DNA of 64,000 nt from contig DATHEA010000024.1 of the NCBI GenBank assembly GCA_035318745.1, positions 117,129 to 181,128 of the forward strand. Reading direction: 5' to 3'. Made by a program: the position numbers and the translations under genes. The notes under the pieces were generated by a model. That model searched no databases, was not told where the DNA came from, and saw only the letters and a program-made list of their open reading frames with translations. This DNA is from VRUE01 sp035318745 (lineage in GTDB: Bacteria; Actinomycetota; Thermoleophilia; Solirubrobacterales; 70-9). This document shows positions 30,753 through 39,284 of this stretch, in pieces (positions within the stretch are counted from its first letter, which is position 1; every line of letters starts with the position of its first letter).

Positions 30753-33631
30753 GCGAACTCTCAGCAGAAGACCTCTTGGAGATCGCCGCGCAACTGGGAG
30801 TGGAAAACCCCAATAGCACCGCCGGCACCGCGGTGAAGCTGGAAGCCAAGATCACTCGAGCCACGTCTGCGACGGATACCGGCGGAACGTGGGTGGTGGA
30901 GCCGACCATCGATCGACTGGGCTCAAACACGAAATACGCACGGATCGTGGATGGCAGCGAGGCCGAACAGGTCGTCACTCCGACCAGCAAATACATAAAC
31001 CTTTCAGTTCGGGCTGTTCCCGTGGAAGGCTCGCCAAAAGCCCTTAATGTCATCGCGGGGAGTGGGGCCCTGAGCGTGCTGCGTTACATGCCCGACCCCG
31101 GCAACGCCGGTAATCCCACGCTGGAGGGGACCGACGAGGTCACCGGCTGGGACGACGTCATCGACAAAAGCAGTGTCCCGTTCGCTGGGGAAGGGAAATC
31201 GCCGGTTGTCGTCAACAGCGCCACGCTCTACGAACTGCGCAAAGGCGAGGTCATTCGCGGGCAAGGACTCCTGGCCGTGGATCTAAACAGCGGTGAATCT
31301 GCGCCGGTGGAAACCGAACTCATCGTGGCCGAAAGCAAAACCGCGACGACCGGAGAAACGGTGGTACCCCGAACCGGAGACACTGTCTCCACCGCCCAGC
31401 AGGTCCATACCATCTTCAAGGAAGGGACCTACGTGGTTCCCAAAGCGCCGAACGACGGCGGAGTCAGGTACCTCAACCTCGTTGCTTACGCGAACCGCGT
31501 GCCAGGTAAATCAGGCGAGGAACTCAAAGTGACGAATGCTTCGGTTGCCTTTGCTCGCTCGAAGCCCACGAGCCCATTCAGTGCCGACTTCGAGGACGGA
31601 TTGCTCGATCAATTTTACAATTTCGGCCATAAAGACAGCATCACCTCGAATCAAGCGCGCGAAGGATCCAAGGCGCTACAGGTCGATGTTGACTCGACGA
31701 GCTGGTCGGAAACGGACAAAGGACAAGATCCGACGGAATCAATTCGTCGTGCTGAGTTGACTTCGCCCGATAGGTATGCTGCCGGAGGGTTTGCCGGAGA
31801 GGATCGTTGGTATGGCTTCTCGGTTTACTTCCCGGAAAGCTTCAAAGTTCCCTCTGTCGGAGGCTCCTACTTTGACGGCAAGCTCGATGAGGTCCGCCTC
31901 TACAACCAGGCGTTGACTCAAGCCCAAGTCGAATCGGACCGCGACGGCAAATACGGTTCTGGTCCGACCCCTGTGGCCGCTTATTCGTTCAACGAGGACG
32001 AAGGGGTGATAGTCCACGATACGGCCGGAAGTCACAACGGGACAATCGAAGGTGCGGATTGGACGGCCAGCGGCAAGTATGGCTCAGCCTTGGACTTCAA
32101 TGGCGTTAAGGACTTGGTTAGGGTGGCCGATGCCAGTGAACTCGATTTGACCAAAACGTTCACCCTTGAGAGCTGGGTCAATCCTGAATCCACCCGCTTT
32201 GTGAGCCCAGCGATTTCTAAGACCGAAGGGCAAAACTACTCGGGGTACTTGCTTAATGGAAGTACGTCCTTCCCTGGGGGAGCAGCGTACAATGCCGGCA
32301 AATCGGCTCAGGCAATCTCCTCGTTGGAACTGCCGGTCAAAACGTGGTCGCACCTTGCGGTAACTTCCGATGGCACCAACCTGAGTGTCTATGTCAACGG
32401 TGAACTGAGAAAAACGGTTTCGGCGATCGAAGCCGCTCCGACCAGCGCCGACCTGATGATTGGAACCAGCGAGTACAAACCCGGAACCGCTGGCACGTGG
32501 AATATATTTTCTCAATTGCATCATGGCGATACTGGCCTTGATTGTGCGACGAGCCTTGCGCCCCCGATTTCGTTCAACGCTCGCTACTGGAAAGCGAATG
32601 GCCATACCAACCCCGGTGAATCGCAAACGGCCACGCCGGTTGACGGCAACTACCTTGAAGTCGAGTTCAACGGGGGTGAGATCACGAGCGTCAATGGCGG
32701 TGAATGCAACAAAATCGTTAAACCCACGCAGGCCTATGTCATAGCGCCTCTGCAGCGAGGACAGTGGTATGACTTCGTGTTGCACACGAGATGGACGACC
32801 GAAGAAGGCGGTCCGGGGAAATCTGTGTCGGCAGTGTGGATGAACGGCAAGCAGGTGTTGGGCAACCAGACGACCCCGATCCATGTGCCAACGTTGTTTT
32901 GGCATGGGAATCCTGCCGTTCATAATACGGAAGTCGGTTGGTCTTTCGGTCTCTATAGGGGTCCGTCAGCTGAAGACCCAACCACTCGCCATTTCTTGGA
33001 CTCGTTTAGAACGGGGGAAAGCTACGCCCAAGTCGCGCCCAAAACGCATGCCCCAAAGATCGAGGTCGAAAGCTACTCCGCGGTACTCAAAGGCGGGGGT
33101 TTGAATGCCTTCACGACCTCCAAAGGTGCCTTCAGCTGCAAAGAAAGCGGCCTGCAGGGGACCATCGGCAGCGCGAGTCGTCAGCTGGCGCTTGCCGCTG
33201 AATATGACAAATGCACTGCCACCGCCTCGAATTACTTCTCGACCGTGACGATGAATAGTTGTCATTACAACCTCGGGATGAAGAATGCCGCCCCGCCTTA
33301 TGTCGGCACCCTTGGCGTCGCCTGCGAAAAAGGAGGGGATGTAATCGACTACAAGTACTTCACGAGTAGCGGTGGCACGCTGCTCTGCGATGCGAAGATC
33401 GGCCCCCAGGCGGGCCTCGAAGGCATCGCGCTCTCGAATACCGGCGAAGGGGCTAAACGTGGCGTCGGCATCGCGGCCGAAGTCAAAGGCGTCAAATACG
33501 AACTAAACGGCGGATTGTCATGCAGCACGCCCGAAGTCCGCACCGACGGCGTGATCTCGGGCGCGGCGACGCTCTTGGGCGCGGACGAAAAAGGGGCGCA
33601 GATCGGCGCTTGGCTGGCGGGCGAACCTTAG
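30713..33631 (+). CDS. Large secreted polysaccharide lyase with inserted LamG domain (after frameshift)
   Basis: 972 residues from a GTG at 30713 that is probably internal to the original gene. In order: a second and third ~130-residue beta repeat (to about residue 280); a lyase domain of PF14099 type starting SADFEDGLLDQFYNFGHKDS, RRAELTSP, DRWYGFSVYFPESF; a LamG domain (about 382-594) inserted there; the lyase resuming at TWNIFSQLHHGDTG with RGQWYDFVLHTRWT and VWMNGKQVLG, GLYRGP; and a Cys-containing C-terminal domain (about 785-972, FSCKESGLQGTIGSAS, MNSCHYNLGMKN) of a kind seen in related actinobacteria. No separate signal peptide, which lies in the upstream fragment. Confidence 0.75.
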   Translation: MDSGWRVALSRKVSELSAEDLLEIAAQLGVENPNSTAGTAVKLEAKITRATSATDTGGTWVVEPTIDRLGSNTKYARIVDGSEAEQVVTPTSKYINLSVRAVPVEGSPKALNVIAGSGALSVLRYMPDPGNAGNPTLEGTDEVTGWDDVIDKSSVPFAGEGKSPVVVNSATLYELRKGEVIRGQGLLAVDLNSGESAPVETELIVAESKTATTGETVVPRTGDTVSTAQQVHTIFKEGTYVVPKAPNDGGVRYLNLVAYANRVPGKSGEELKVTNASVAFARSKPTSPFSADFEDGLLDQFYNFGHKDSITSNQAREGSKALQVDVDSTSWSETDKGQDPTESIRRAELTSPDRYAAGGFAGEDRWYGFSVYFPESFKVPSVGGSYFDGKLDEVRLYNQALTQAQVESDRDGKYGSGPTPVAAYSFNEDEGVIVHDTAGSHNGTIEGADWTASGKYGSALDFNGVKDLVRVADASELDLTKTFTLESWVNPESTRFVSPAISKTEGQNYSGYLLNGSTSFPGGAAYNAGKSAQAISSLELPVKTWSHLAVTSDGTNLSVYVNGELRKTVSAIEAAPTSADLMIGTSEYKPGTAGTWNIFSQLHHGDTGLDCATSLAPPISFNARYWKANGHTNPGESQTATPVDGNYLEVEFNGGEITSVNGGECNKIVKPTQAYVIAPLQRGQWYDFVLHTRWTTEEGGPGKSVSAVWMNGKQVLGNQTTPIHVPTLFWHGNPAVHNTEVGWSFGLYRGPSAEDPTTRHFLDSFRTGESYAQVAPKTHAPKIEVESYSAVLKGGGLNAFTTSKGAFSCKESGLQGTIGSASRQLALAAEYDKCTATASNYFSTVTMNSCHYNLGMKNAAPPYVGTLGVACEKGGDVIDYKYFTSSGGTLLCDAKIGPQAGLEGIALSNTGEGAKRGVGIAAEVKGVKYELNGGLSCSTPEVRTDGVISGAATLLGADEKGAQIGAWLAGEP

Positions 33632-33689
33632 GAGGGCTCGGAGGCGGCGATGCCGGCACGCTCCGCGACCCAGCCGCTGCCGAAACCTT

Positions 33690-33695
33690 TACGGT
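33690..33695 (+). promoter_or_regulatory. -10 box TACGGT, leaderless start of the small coiled-coil gene
   Basis: TANNNT box 6 nt before ATG 33702; no Shine-Dalgarno sequence is present. Confidence 0.4.
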
Positions 33696-33701
33696 GCAAT
33701 C

Positions 33702-33917
33702 ATGTCTGTTGTGTTAGAGCGCTGGAACGACGACAAGATGGACGCCCTGAGCGAGAAGGTCGACGGGCTTGGTGGGCAGATACGCGAACAGCGGCGGGAG
33801 ATAAAAGAGGGCTTTGAGCGGATCGACGACCGCTTTGAGCGCATGCAGCAGGGGATGTTCAGGGCCGCCGTCCTGATCATCGTCGCCCTGATCGGCGTGA
33901 TCGCGACCCATCTGTAG
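33702..33917 (+). CDS. Small coiled-coil protein with C-terminal membrane helix
   Basis: 71 residues: a charged amphipathic helix with heptad pattern (MDALSEKVDGLGGQIREQRR, then EIKEGFERIDDRFERM) and one C-terminal membrane segment (AAVLIIVALIGVIATHL). Small tail-anchored proteins of this shape are common and uncharacterised. High GC resumes here, marking the end of the low-GC segment. Probably leaderless. Confidence 0.7.
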   Translation: MSVVLERWNDDKMDALSEKVDGLGGQIREQRREIKEGFERIDDRFERMQQGMFRAAVLIIVALIGVIATHL

Positions 33918-33925
33918 GCGCCGGT

Positions 33926-35296
33926 CTACGACTCCTCGTAGAGCGCCAGGAGCTTGGGGCTCTCGCGCTCCCAGGTGTAGCGGCGGGCGGCTTCCTGGGC
34001 TCGCTCGTGCATCAGCCGGTACCTGGTCGGGTCGGCGAGCATCTGGTTGATCGCTTCGGCCAGCGCGGCGGGCTCGCCCGGGGTGAAGGTGAGGCCCAGT
34101 TCGCCCTGCTCGACGATGCGGCACAGCTCGGGCAGGCGGCTGGCGGCGACGGGTAGGCCGGCTGCCAAGTAGTCGAAGAGCTTGTTTGGGCAGCAGAGGG
34201 TGTTGTTGAGGCCGACCGGCTCGTAAGGGATGACTCCGATCGAGGCCCGGGTGGCGTGGGCGATCACTTCGCCGGGGGGGACGGGGTCGACGATCCTCAC
34301 CCGGTGTCCCAGTTGCTCGGCGGCGATCAGGTCGCGCAGTTCCTCCTCGAGGCGCCCCCAACCCATCAGCACGATCGTTCCGCGTTCCAGCCCGTGCGCG
34401 GCCAGCACGAGCGTCTTCAGGCCGCGGTTGGGGGAGAAGCCGCCCTGGTAGAGGATCACCGGCTCCTCGACCTTCGATTCCACGTCCGTTGGCCACTCTA
34501 TATCGCTATGCGGCAGAAAGGGGCCAGTCCCGGCGGGCTTGGCCGCCGACCCCCCGTTCGCGCTCGCTGCCGTCGGACAGTTGAGCAGCACGGTGGGTCG
34601 GCGCACGCTATAGCGGCGCTCGAACTCAGTCGCGATCGAGTCGCAGACGGTGAGCGTATGGTCGGCGCGCCCGACAAGTCGAGCCTCGAGCCAGCGCCAG
34701 GTTGCGGCCTCGCGCTCGGAGAGCGTCGACATCTCCGGGTACAGCTCGTGCGCGTCATAGGTCAATGGCAGCCGGAGCCGACGCGCCAATGCCGCCGCGA
34801 CCGGCAGGGTGTTTAGGTCGTGGGCGTGCAGTGCGTCCGGCCGGTCGGCGCAAACGAGGCGATAGGCGCGCCGGTAGTAGTCGAAGAACATCAGCGGCTT
34901 GTGCGGAGTCAGCAGCAGGCGACGCGCGGCCCGCTTGAGGGGTCGCGACACAGCGGACCCGGCGCGCCAAAGCAGCCTGAGACCGCGCGCCAGGAGGGCG
35001 AGTGGGGCGGCGGCCACGACGACCGCCCGGGTGGCGGACTCCTCCTGGGTCATCGCCGCCAACGGCCGCCGCCAGAGGCGCCCTGCCCGCCGCGACGCGC
35101 GCAGCAGGCGGTAGTGGATGGGGTCGCGATCGATTCGCACGATCCGAAAGCCGTCGCGCTCTTCCCGTGGCACGGTCGTTGCATCGAGCACGGCGATGAT
35201 CCGGACCCGGTGGCCCGCTCCGGTCAGCGTTCGCGCCTCCTTCAGCACACGCGCGTCATTGGTGCAGCGGTTGTAGACGAACATGTCGATCCGCAT
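33926..35296 (-). CDS. Glycosyltransferase family 4
   Basis: 456 residues. MRIDMFVYNRCTNDARVLKEA is the GT4 start; a ~90-residue insert with basic and hydrophobic segments (LRLLWRAGSAVSRPLKRAARRLL) probably mediates membrane contact; then DALHAHDLNTLPVA, LPLTYDAHELYPEM, and the donor domain PVILYQGGFSPNRGLKTLV and NTLCCPNKLFDYLAAGLPVA. The catalytic-region Glu expected before the PNKL motif is replaced by the variant GLNNTLCCPNK, as in other family members that keep function. Follows the 35307 gene by 10 bp on the same strand. Confidence 0.9.
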   Translation of the reverse strand: MRIDMFVYNRCTNDARVLKEARTLTGAGHRVRIIAVLDATTVPREERDGFRIVRIDRDPIHYRLLRASRRAGRLWRRPLAAMTQEESATRAVVVAAAPLALLARGLRLLWRAGSAVSRPLKRAARRLLLTPHKPLMFFDYYRRAYRLVCADRPDALHAHDLNTLPVAAALARRLRLPLTYDAHELYPEMSTLSEREAATWRWLEARLVGRADHTLTVCDSIATEFERRYSVRRPTVLLNCPTAASANGGSAAKPAGTGPFLPHSDIEWPTDVESKVEEPVILYQGGFSPNRGLKTLVLAAHGLERGTIVLMGWGRLEEELRDLIAAEQLGHRVRIVDPVPPGEVIAHATRASIGVIPYEPVGLNNTLCCPNKLFDYLAAGLPVAASRLPELCRIVEQGELGLTFTPGEPAALAEAINQMLADPTRYRLMHERAQEAARRYTWERESPKLLALYEES

Positions 35297-35306
35297 CGGC
35301 AGCTCC

Positions 35307-36668
35307 TCAGGTTCTCGCCGCCGGTGCCGAGGGCGTGCGATCCGGCGGCACTTGCAGAAGCCGAGCCCAGGCCGACTCCTGTTGCGCCCGGTCCCAATTC
35401 GCGCTGAAGGTCTGCGCCGCTGCGCCCTCCGCCTCCACCTCGCTGTGCGCCGCGGTGGCGAGGATCGCCCGCGCTGCGCCAGCGGCGTCGCCGTGCACCC
35501 AGCGCTCCTCGTATTGCTCGGCCGCTCCAGGGCGGGCGAAGATCACCGGGATCGCGCCAGAGGCCATCCCCTCGGCAAGCGAAACCGAATCTCCCTCGAC
35601 CTCGCTGGTGGAGAGGATCCAGCCGGCCTTTTGCAGGAAGGCCGGGACGTCGTCGCCGAACGGGTCGAACGCGACTGCCCCGCGCAGGCCCGGGCTCTGC
35701 TCCAAGCGTCGGGACAGCTCCTCGAAGTAGCTGCGGTCCTCTTCTCGCCCCACCATCCACGGGTACTCCCAGGGCTCGCGGCCCTTCACCGCCAGGCGGT
35801 AGCGGTCGTCATGGGCGCGCAGCAGCTCGAGCACGTCCAGCGCCCGGTCGAGGCGCTTCAGGCGCGGCACGTAGCCGATCGTCGCCAGGGTGAATTGTGC
35901 GCCGGGCAGCTTCGGCAGGCGCAGAGGGCCGGGGTCGACGCCGTTGGAGAGAACCTGGAAGCGAGGGTCATCGGGGTCCCAGCCCCACTTCTCGCAGGCC
36001 TGCTCGAGCACATGTCGGGCGACGAAGACCATCGCGTCGATCCGCTTCAGGTCGACTTCGCCCGGATAAGAGGTCTCCAGCTCCATCCGGTGGAAGCGCA
36101 CCACCAGCCGCTGCTGCGGCCGCTTGTTGCGGCTGTACCAGACAGCGTTGCCGAGGCACCACTCGCAGTGGACGACATCGGCCCAGCCCAGTGCTGCGGC
36201 GCTTGCCTCGTCGTCGTGCGTGCCGTGTGCCCGCCAACGATCCTCCCGCACGACTGCGCCCCTCTGCCGCGCCTGCTCTGCGATCCCGTCGCAGAAGGAG
36301 AGGCTGTGCCCGGCGATGAGCAGCCGGATCGGCTCACTGGAGCCTGGGCCTGGCCCCGCCGATTCGAGCCCCGGGACCGGCGGGCCAGCCGGTCGGCCAT
36401 CCATCTCGCGCTGTCGGTCCATCTCGGCGGTGATGCTGTCGAGCGGTTGGGCGAATGATTCTTCGCCGGCCATCTTGGCAGGAGCGGCCTTGCGAAACAC
36501 CGACCCGCGACGCAGCCGCCAGGCGAACCGCGCGAGCCGGTACCAGCGCGAGGCGAAGATCTCCTGCAGCTGCTCGGAGCGCGCCTGTAGAACGCGCTGG
36601 GTGCGAACCAAATCGGCGACCAGCGCCCGTTGCTCCACCTGTTGCCGAGTTCGAGGTCGCTCCGCCAT
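35307..36668 (-). CDS. Glycosyltransferase (GT1/GT4-like), paralogue of the 23002 gene C-terminal half
   Basis: 453 residues. After an N-terminal coiled coil (EQRALVADLVRTQRVLQARSE) and a basic patch, the GT-B module has ADVVHCEWCLGNAVWYSRNK, FQVLSNGVDPGPLRLPKLPG, IGYVPRLKRLDRALDVLELL and STSEVEGDSVSLAEGMASG. The first of these is nearly identical at protein and DNA level to the second module of the gene at 23002-25224. ATG 36668 is preferred because a TACCTT box overlaps the earlier candidate start at 36689 and GGGACGG precedes 36668. Confidence 0.87.
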   Translation of the reverse strand: MAERPRTRQQVEQRALVADLVRTQRVLQARSEQLQEIFASRWYRLARFAWRLRRGSVFRKAAPAKMAGEESFAQPLDSITAEMDRQREMDGRPAGPPVPGLESAGPGPGSSEPIRLLIAGHSLSFCDGIAEQARQRGAVVREDRWRAHGTHDDEASAAALGWADVVHCEWCLGNAVWYSRNKRPQQRLVVRFHRMELETSYPGEVDLKRIDAMVFVARHVLEQACEKWGWDPDDPRFQVLSNGVDPGPLRLPKLPGAQFTLATIGYVPRLKRLDRALDVLELLRAHDDRYRLAVKGREPWEYPWMVGREEDRSYFEELSRRLEQSPGLRGAVAFDPFGDDVPAFLQKAGWILSTSEVEGDSVSLAEGMASGAIPVIFARPGAAEQYEERWVHGDAAGAARAILATAAHSEVEAEGAAAQTFSANWDRAQQESAWARLLQVPPDRTPSAPAART

Positions 36669-36760
36669 CGATACCGTCCCGTCCCGCATAAGGTACCGCT
36701 ATGACTCCAATTAACTCCCGGGCGTAGGCTATAGGCGTTCACTTAAGGCCCGGGGGAGCG

Positions 36761-39280
36761 GTGACTACGAGCATTCTGTTGATCGACGGCGGCGCGGACT
36801 TCGCCCGCGAGGTCTACGAGCGGGAGAGGCGAGCCGACTGGGCGCAGGCGATGCCGCTCGTGCTCGAGAAGCTCGGCTACCTCGGTCTGTCGACGGCAGG
36901 GCCAGCAGCCCTCGTCGAACCCCGCAGCTGGGAGCGGCACGCGGCGATCCTCGTGCCGCGCCTGCCCGCCGGCGCCTGGACGCCGCGTGCCGTGGCCCTG
37001 GCCGGCTCGGGCAGGGCCCAGCTTCTCACCGAGCTGCCGCCGCGCGAGCTGCACGACCGGCTCGGGATCCTCGCCGCCGAGCCCGCCGGCCGCGACGGCG
37101 TTGTGACGGCGACCGACCCGGAGCTCTCGGCCGCGGTCGCCGAGACATCGACGATGACGAACACTTACCTGCAGCCGCCGCGCTCGCGGCCAGTCGTCCG
37201 GGCGGACGGGCTTGGCTGGGAGGACCTCGCCGTGCCGATCGGCGCCGAGCAGGCGGAGCGCTGGCGCGCTCCCGGCTGGGAGGCCGAGCGCTGGTCCCTC
37301 TCCGTGGAGGCCAAGGTGCTGGCCGAGTGGCGGGACGCGGGTGGGGCGGGGGAGAAGCGACCGGCGGTGGTCCGCCGCGGCCCACTGATGGCCGCATCTT
37401 TTTCGCTCTTCGGCTTCCTCGGCCAGCAGACGACGATCCAGCCCTTTTCCGGCCCCGAGCATCTGATCTGGCCGCGTCCCTTCGCACTCGAGGCGATGCT
37501 TGCGGCGCTGCTAGATGAGATGCACCGCCAGGCGCGGGTGCCACGCCCACGCATCATGCCCTGGCCCGAGGGCGCAGGGTGGGCGCTCAACATCCGCCAC
37601 GACTTCGACCGCGCCCAGTCACGCGGGCAGGTCGGGCGGGTGCTCGCTACTCACGCCGAGGCCAGCACCGCTGCCACCTGGTACTGGCGCGCGCGCCACG
37701 TGAAGGGCTCGCGCTCGGCGGCCGACCGGGTGCGCTCGCGCGGCAGCGACGGCGCCGCCGTGGCGCGGATGGTCGCCGCCACTGCTCAGCAGGAGGTCGC
37801 CCTGCACACCGAGCTGCCCTGGCTCTCTGGAGAGGGAGAGCAGCGGGCGCTCGAGCGGGCCACTGGCTGGCCTGCGGTCGGCACCTCCGCCCACGGCGAC
37901 CCCAACTGCTTTCGCTGGCAGGGCGCCCCCAACGTCCTCTGGGCGGAGCGCCACGGCTTCGACTACACCGAGTTCATCTCGCACTCGCACCTGCACCCGC
38001 ACCGCTTCGCCGCCCTGCGCCCGGACGGGACGATCGAGCCTTCGCACGTGGTCTGTCTCCCTCATCACGAGTCGCTCGACCGCTCGACGACCCCCGGCGA
38101 CGCCAACGTCGACGGCGTACTCGCCGCTGCCGAGTCCTACCGGCGGGCCGGCGGTTTGATGCAGGTGCTCAACCATCCCGACCTCAACCTGGAGGAGCTC
38201 ACCGACGTGCTGCGCCGGCTGCCCACCGAGGGACGGCTCGACTGGACGGCGGCGGAGGCGGCCGCGTGGTGGCGGCGCACCCACGTCCTCTCCGATCTAC
38301 GGCTAGACCAGGGCAACGGCGCTGTGACGCTGACCTCGGCACACGGTGTGCGTGGCGCGGTGCTCGAGCTGCTGCACCCGGACGGCAGCCGGCAGCGTTA
38401 CTCGCTGCACATCGAAGCGGGGGGGTCGGTGACGGTTGGCGGCGCGGGCGCTGCAAACGGCCACACGGGTGGCTCGAACGGCATCGCCGCACGCTGGAGC
38501 GAGGCGGTCGCGCCGGCCTTCGTCCGGGCCGCCCGTACCTACTACAAGGACAATGGACTCGATCCGGTCTCGCCCGAAGCCGAATGCACCCTGGCGACGA
38601 ACTCGAGCTTGGTCCCGGGTCGGGTCGATGCCATCCGTCGCTACCTCGACGAGCTTGGCGGCGTCACCTCGCTGCGCGGCGCCCGCGTGCTCGACTGCGG
38701 CGCCGGCTTTGGCGCCTTTGCCGCATACCTCTCGCTCGATCGCGACGGGCCGCTTGTCACCGCGGTCGAGATGCGGCCCGAGTTCGCCGCCATCGGCAAG
38801 CGCGTCGCTGCCCAGACCGGCCTTGGCAACACGATCTCCTACGAGGTAGGAGACATGCGTGCGCTCCATGGCATTGCCGATGCCAGCTTCGACCTCGTCG
38901 TCGTTAACAACTCCTTCATCTACCTGCCCTCGAAGCAGGACATGCAGCGCGCCGTCGCCGAGCTGCGGCGGGTGACCGTCCCAGGCGGCCACATCTGCTT
39001 CTTTCACGCCAACAGCTGGCAGGCGCGCGAGCCGTTCACGCGCGACCCGGTCGTCCACCTGCTGCCGGCGGGGGTCGCCGATCGCGTCTCGCGGCTGACC
39101 GGCTGGCAGCACAACCACGGCCGCGTCCGCCTCGTCTCACCGCCGGCGCTGCGGCGCATGTTGCGGCGGGGCGGCTTCGAACAGGTTGAGATTGGCGCCC
39201 TGCGCGGCGCCGGCATCGCCCGACCGCCGCGTGCCTACTTGGGCCGCTTCTACGCGGCGGTGGCGCGGCGGGGGGAGTAG
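36761..39280 (+). CDS. Polysaccharide deacetylase-like / methyltransferase fusion
   Basis: 839 residues. The first ~270 residues are an alpha/beta region of unclear type (SILLIDGGADFAREVYERE). From about 275 a NodB-like deacetylase region appears: WALNIRHDFDRAQSRG gives the HDFD-type metal motif, later VALHTELPW and GTSAHGDPNCFRW supply His residues. From about 600 a class I methyltransferase follows: VLDCGAGFGAFAAYLS, VVNNSFIYLPSKQDMQRAV. The combined protein may deacetylate and methylate the glycan or a lipid-linked intermediate. GTG 36761 has CGGGGGAG upstream and TAGGCT (36725) as -10. The deacetylase call is moderate. Confidence 0.72.
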   Translation: MTTSILLIDGGADFAREVYERERRADWAQAMPLVLEKLGYLGLSTAGPAALVEPRSWERHAAILVPRLPAGAWTPRAVALAGSGRAQLLTELPPRELHDRLGILAAEPAGRDGVVTATDPELSAAVAETSTMTNTYLQPPRSRPVVRADGLGWEDLAVPIGAEQAERWRAPGWEAERWSLSVEAKVLAEWRDAGGAGEKRPAVVRRGPLMAASFSLFGFLGQQTTIQPFSGPEHLIWPRPFALEAMLAALLDEMHRQARVPRPRIMPWPEGAGWALNIRHDFDRAQSRGQVGRVLATHAEASTAATWYWRARHVKGSRSAADRVRSRGSDGAAVARMVAATAQQEVALHTELPWLSGEGEQRALERATGWPAVGTSAHGDPNCFRWQGAPNVLWAERHGFDYTEFISHSHLHPHRFAALRPDGTIEPSHVVCLPHHESLDRSTTPGDANVDGVLAAAESYRRAGGLMQVLNHPDLNLEELTDVLRRLPTEGRLDWTAAEAAAWWRRTHVLSDLRLDQGNGAVTLTSAHGVRGAVLELLHPDGSRQRYSLHIEAGGSVTVGGAGAANGHTGGSNGIAARWSEAVAPAFVRAARTYYKDNGLDPVSPEAECTLATNSSLVPGRVDAIRRYLDELGGVTSLRGARVLDCGAGFGAFAAYLSLDRDGPLVTAVEMRPEFAAIGKRVAAQTGLGNTISYEVGDMRALHGIADASFDLVVVNNSFIYLPSKQDMQRAVAELRRVTVPGGHICFFHANSWQAREPFTRDPVVHLLPAGVADRVSRLTGWQHNHGRVRLVSPPALRRMLRRGGFEQVEIGALRGAGIARPPRAYLGRFYAAVARRGE

Positions 39281-39284
39281 GCGA

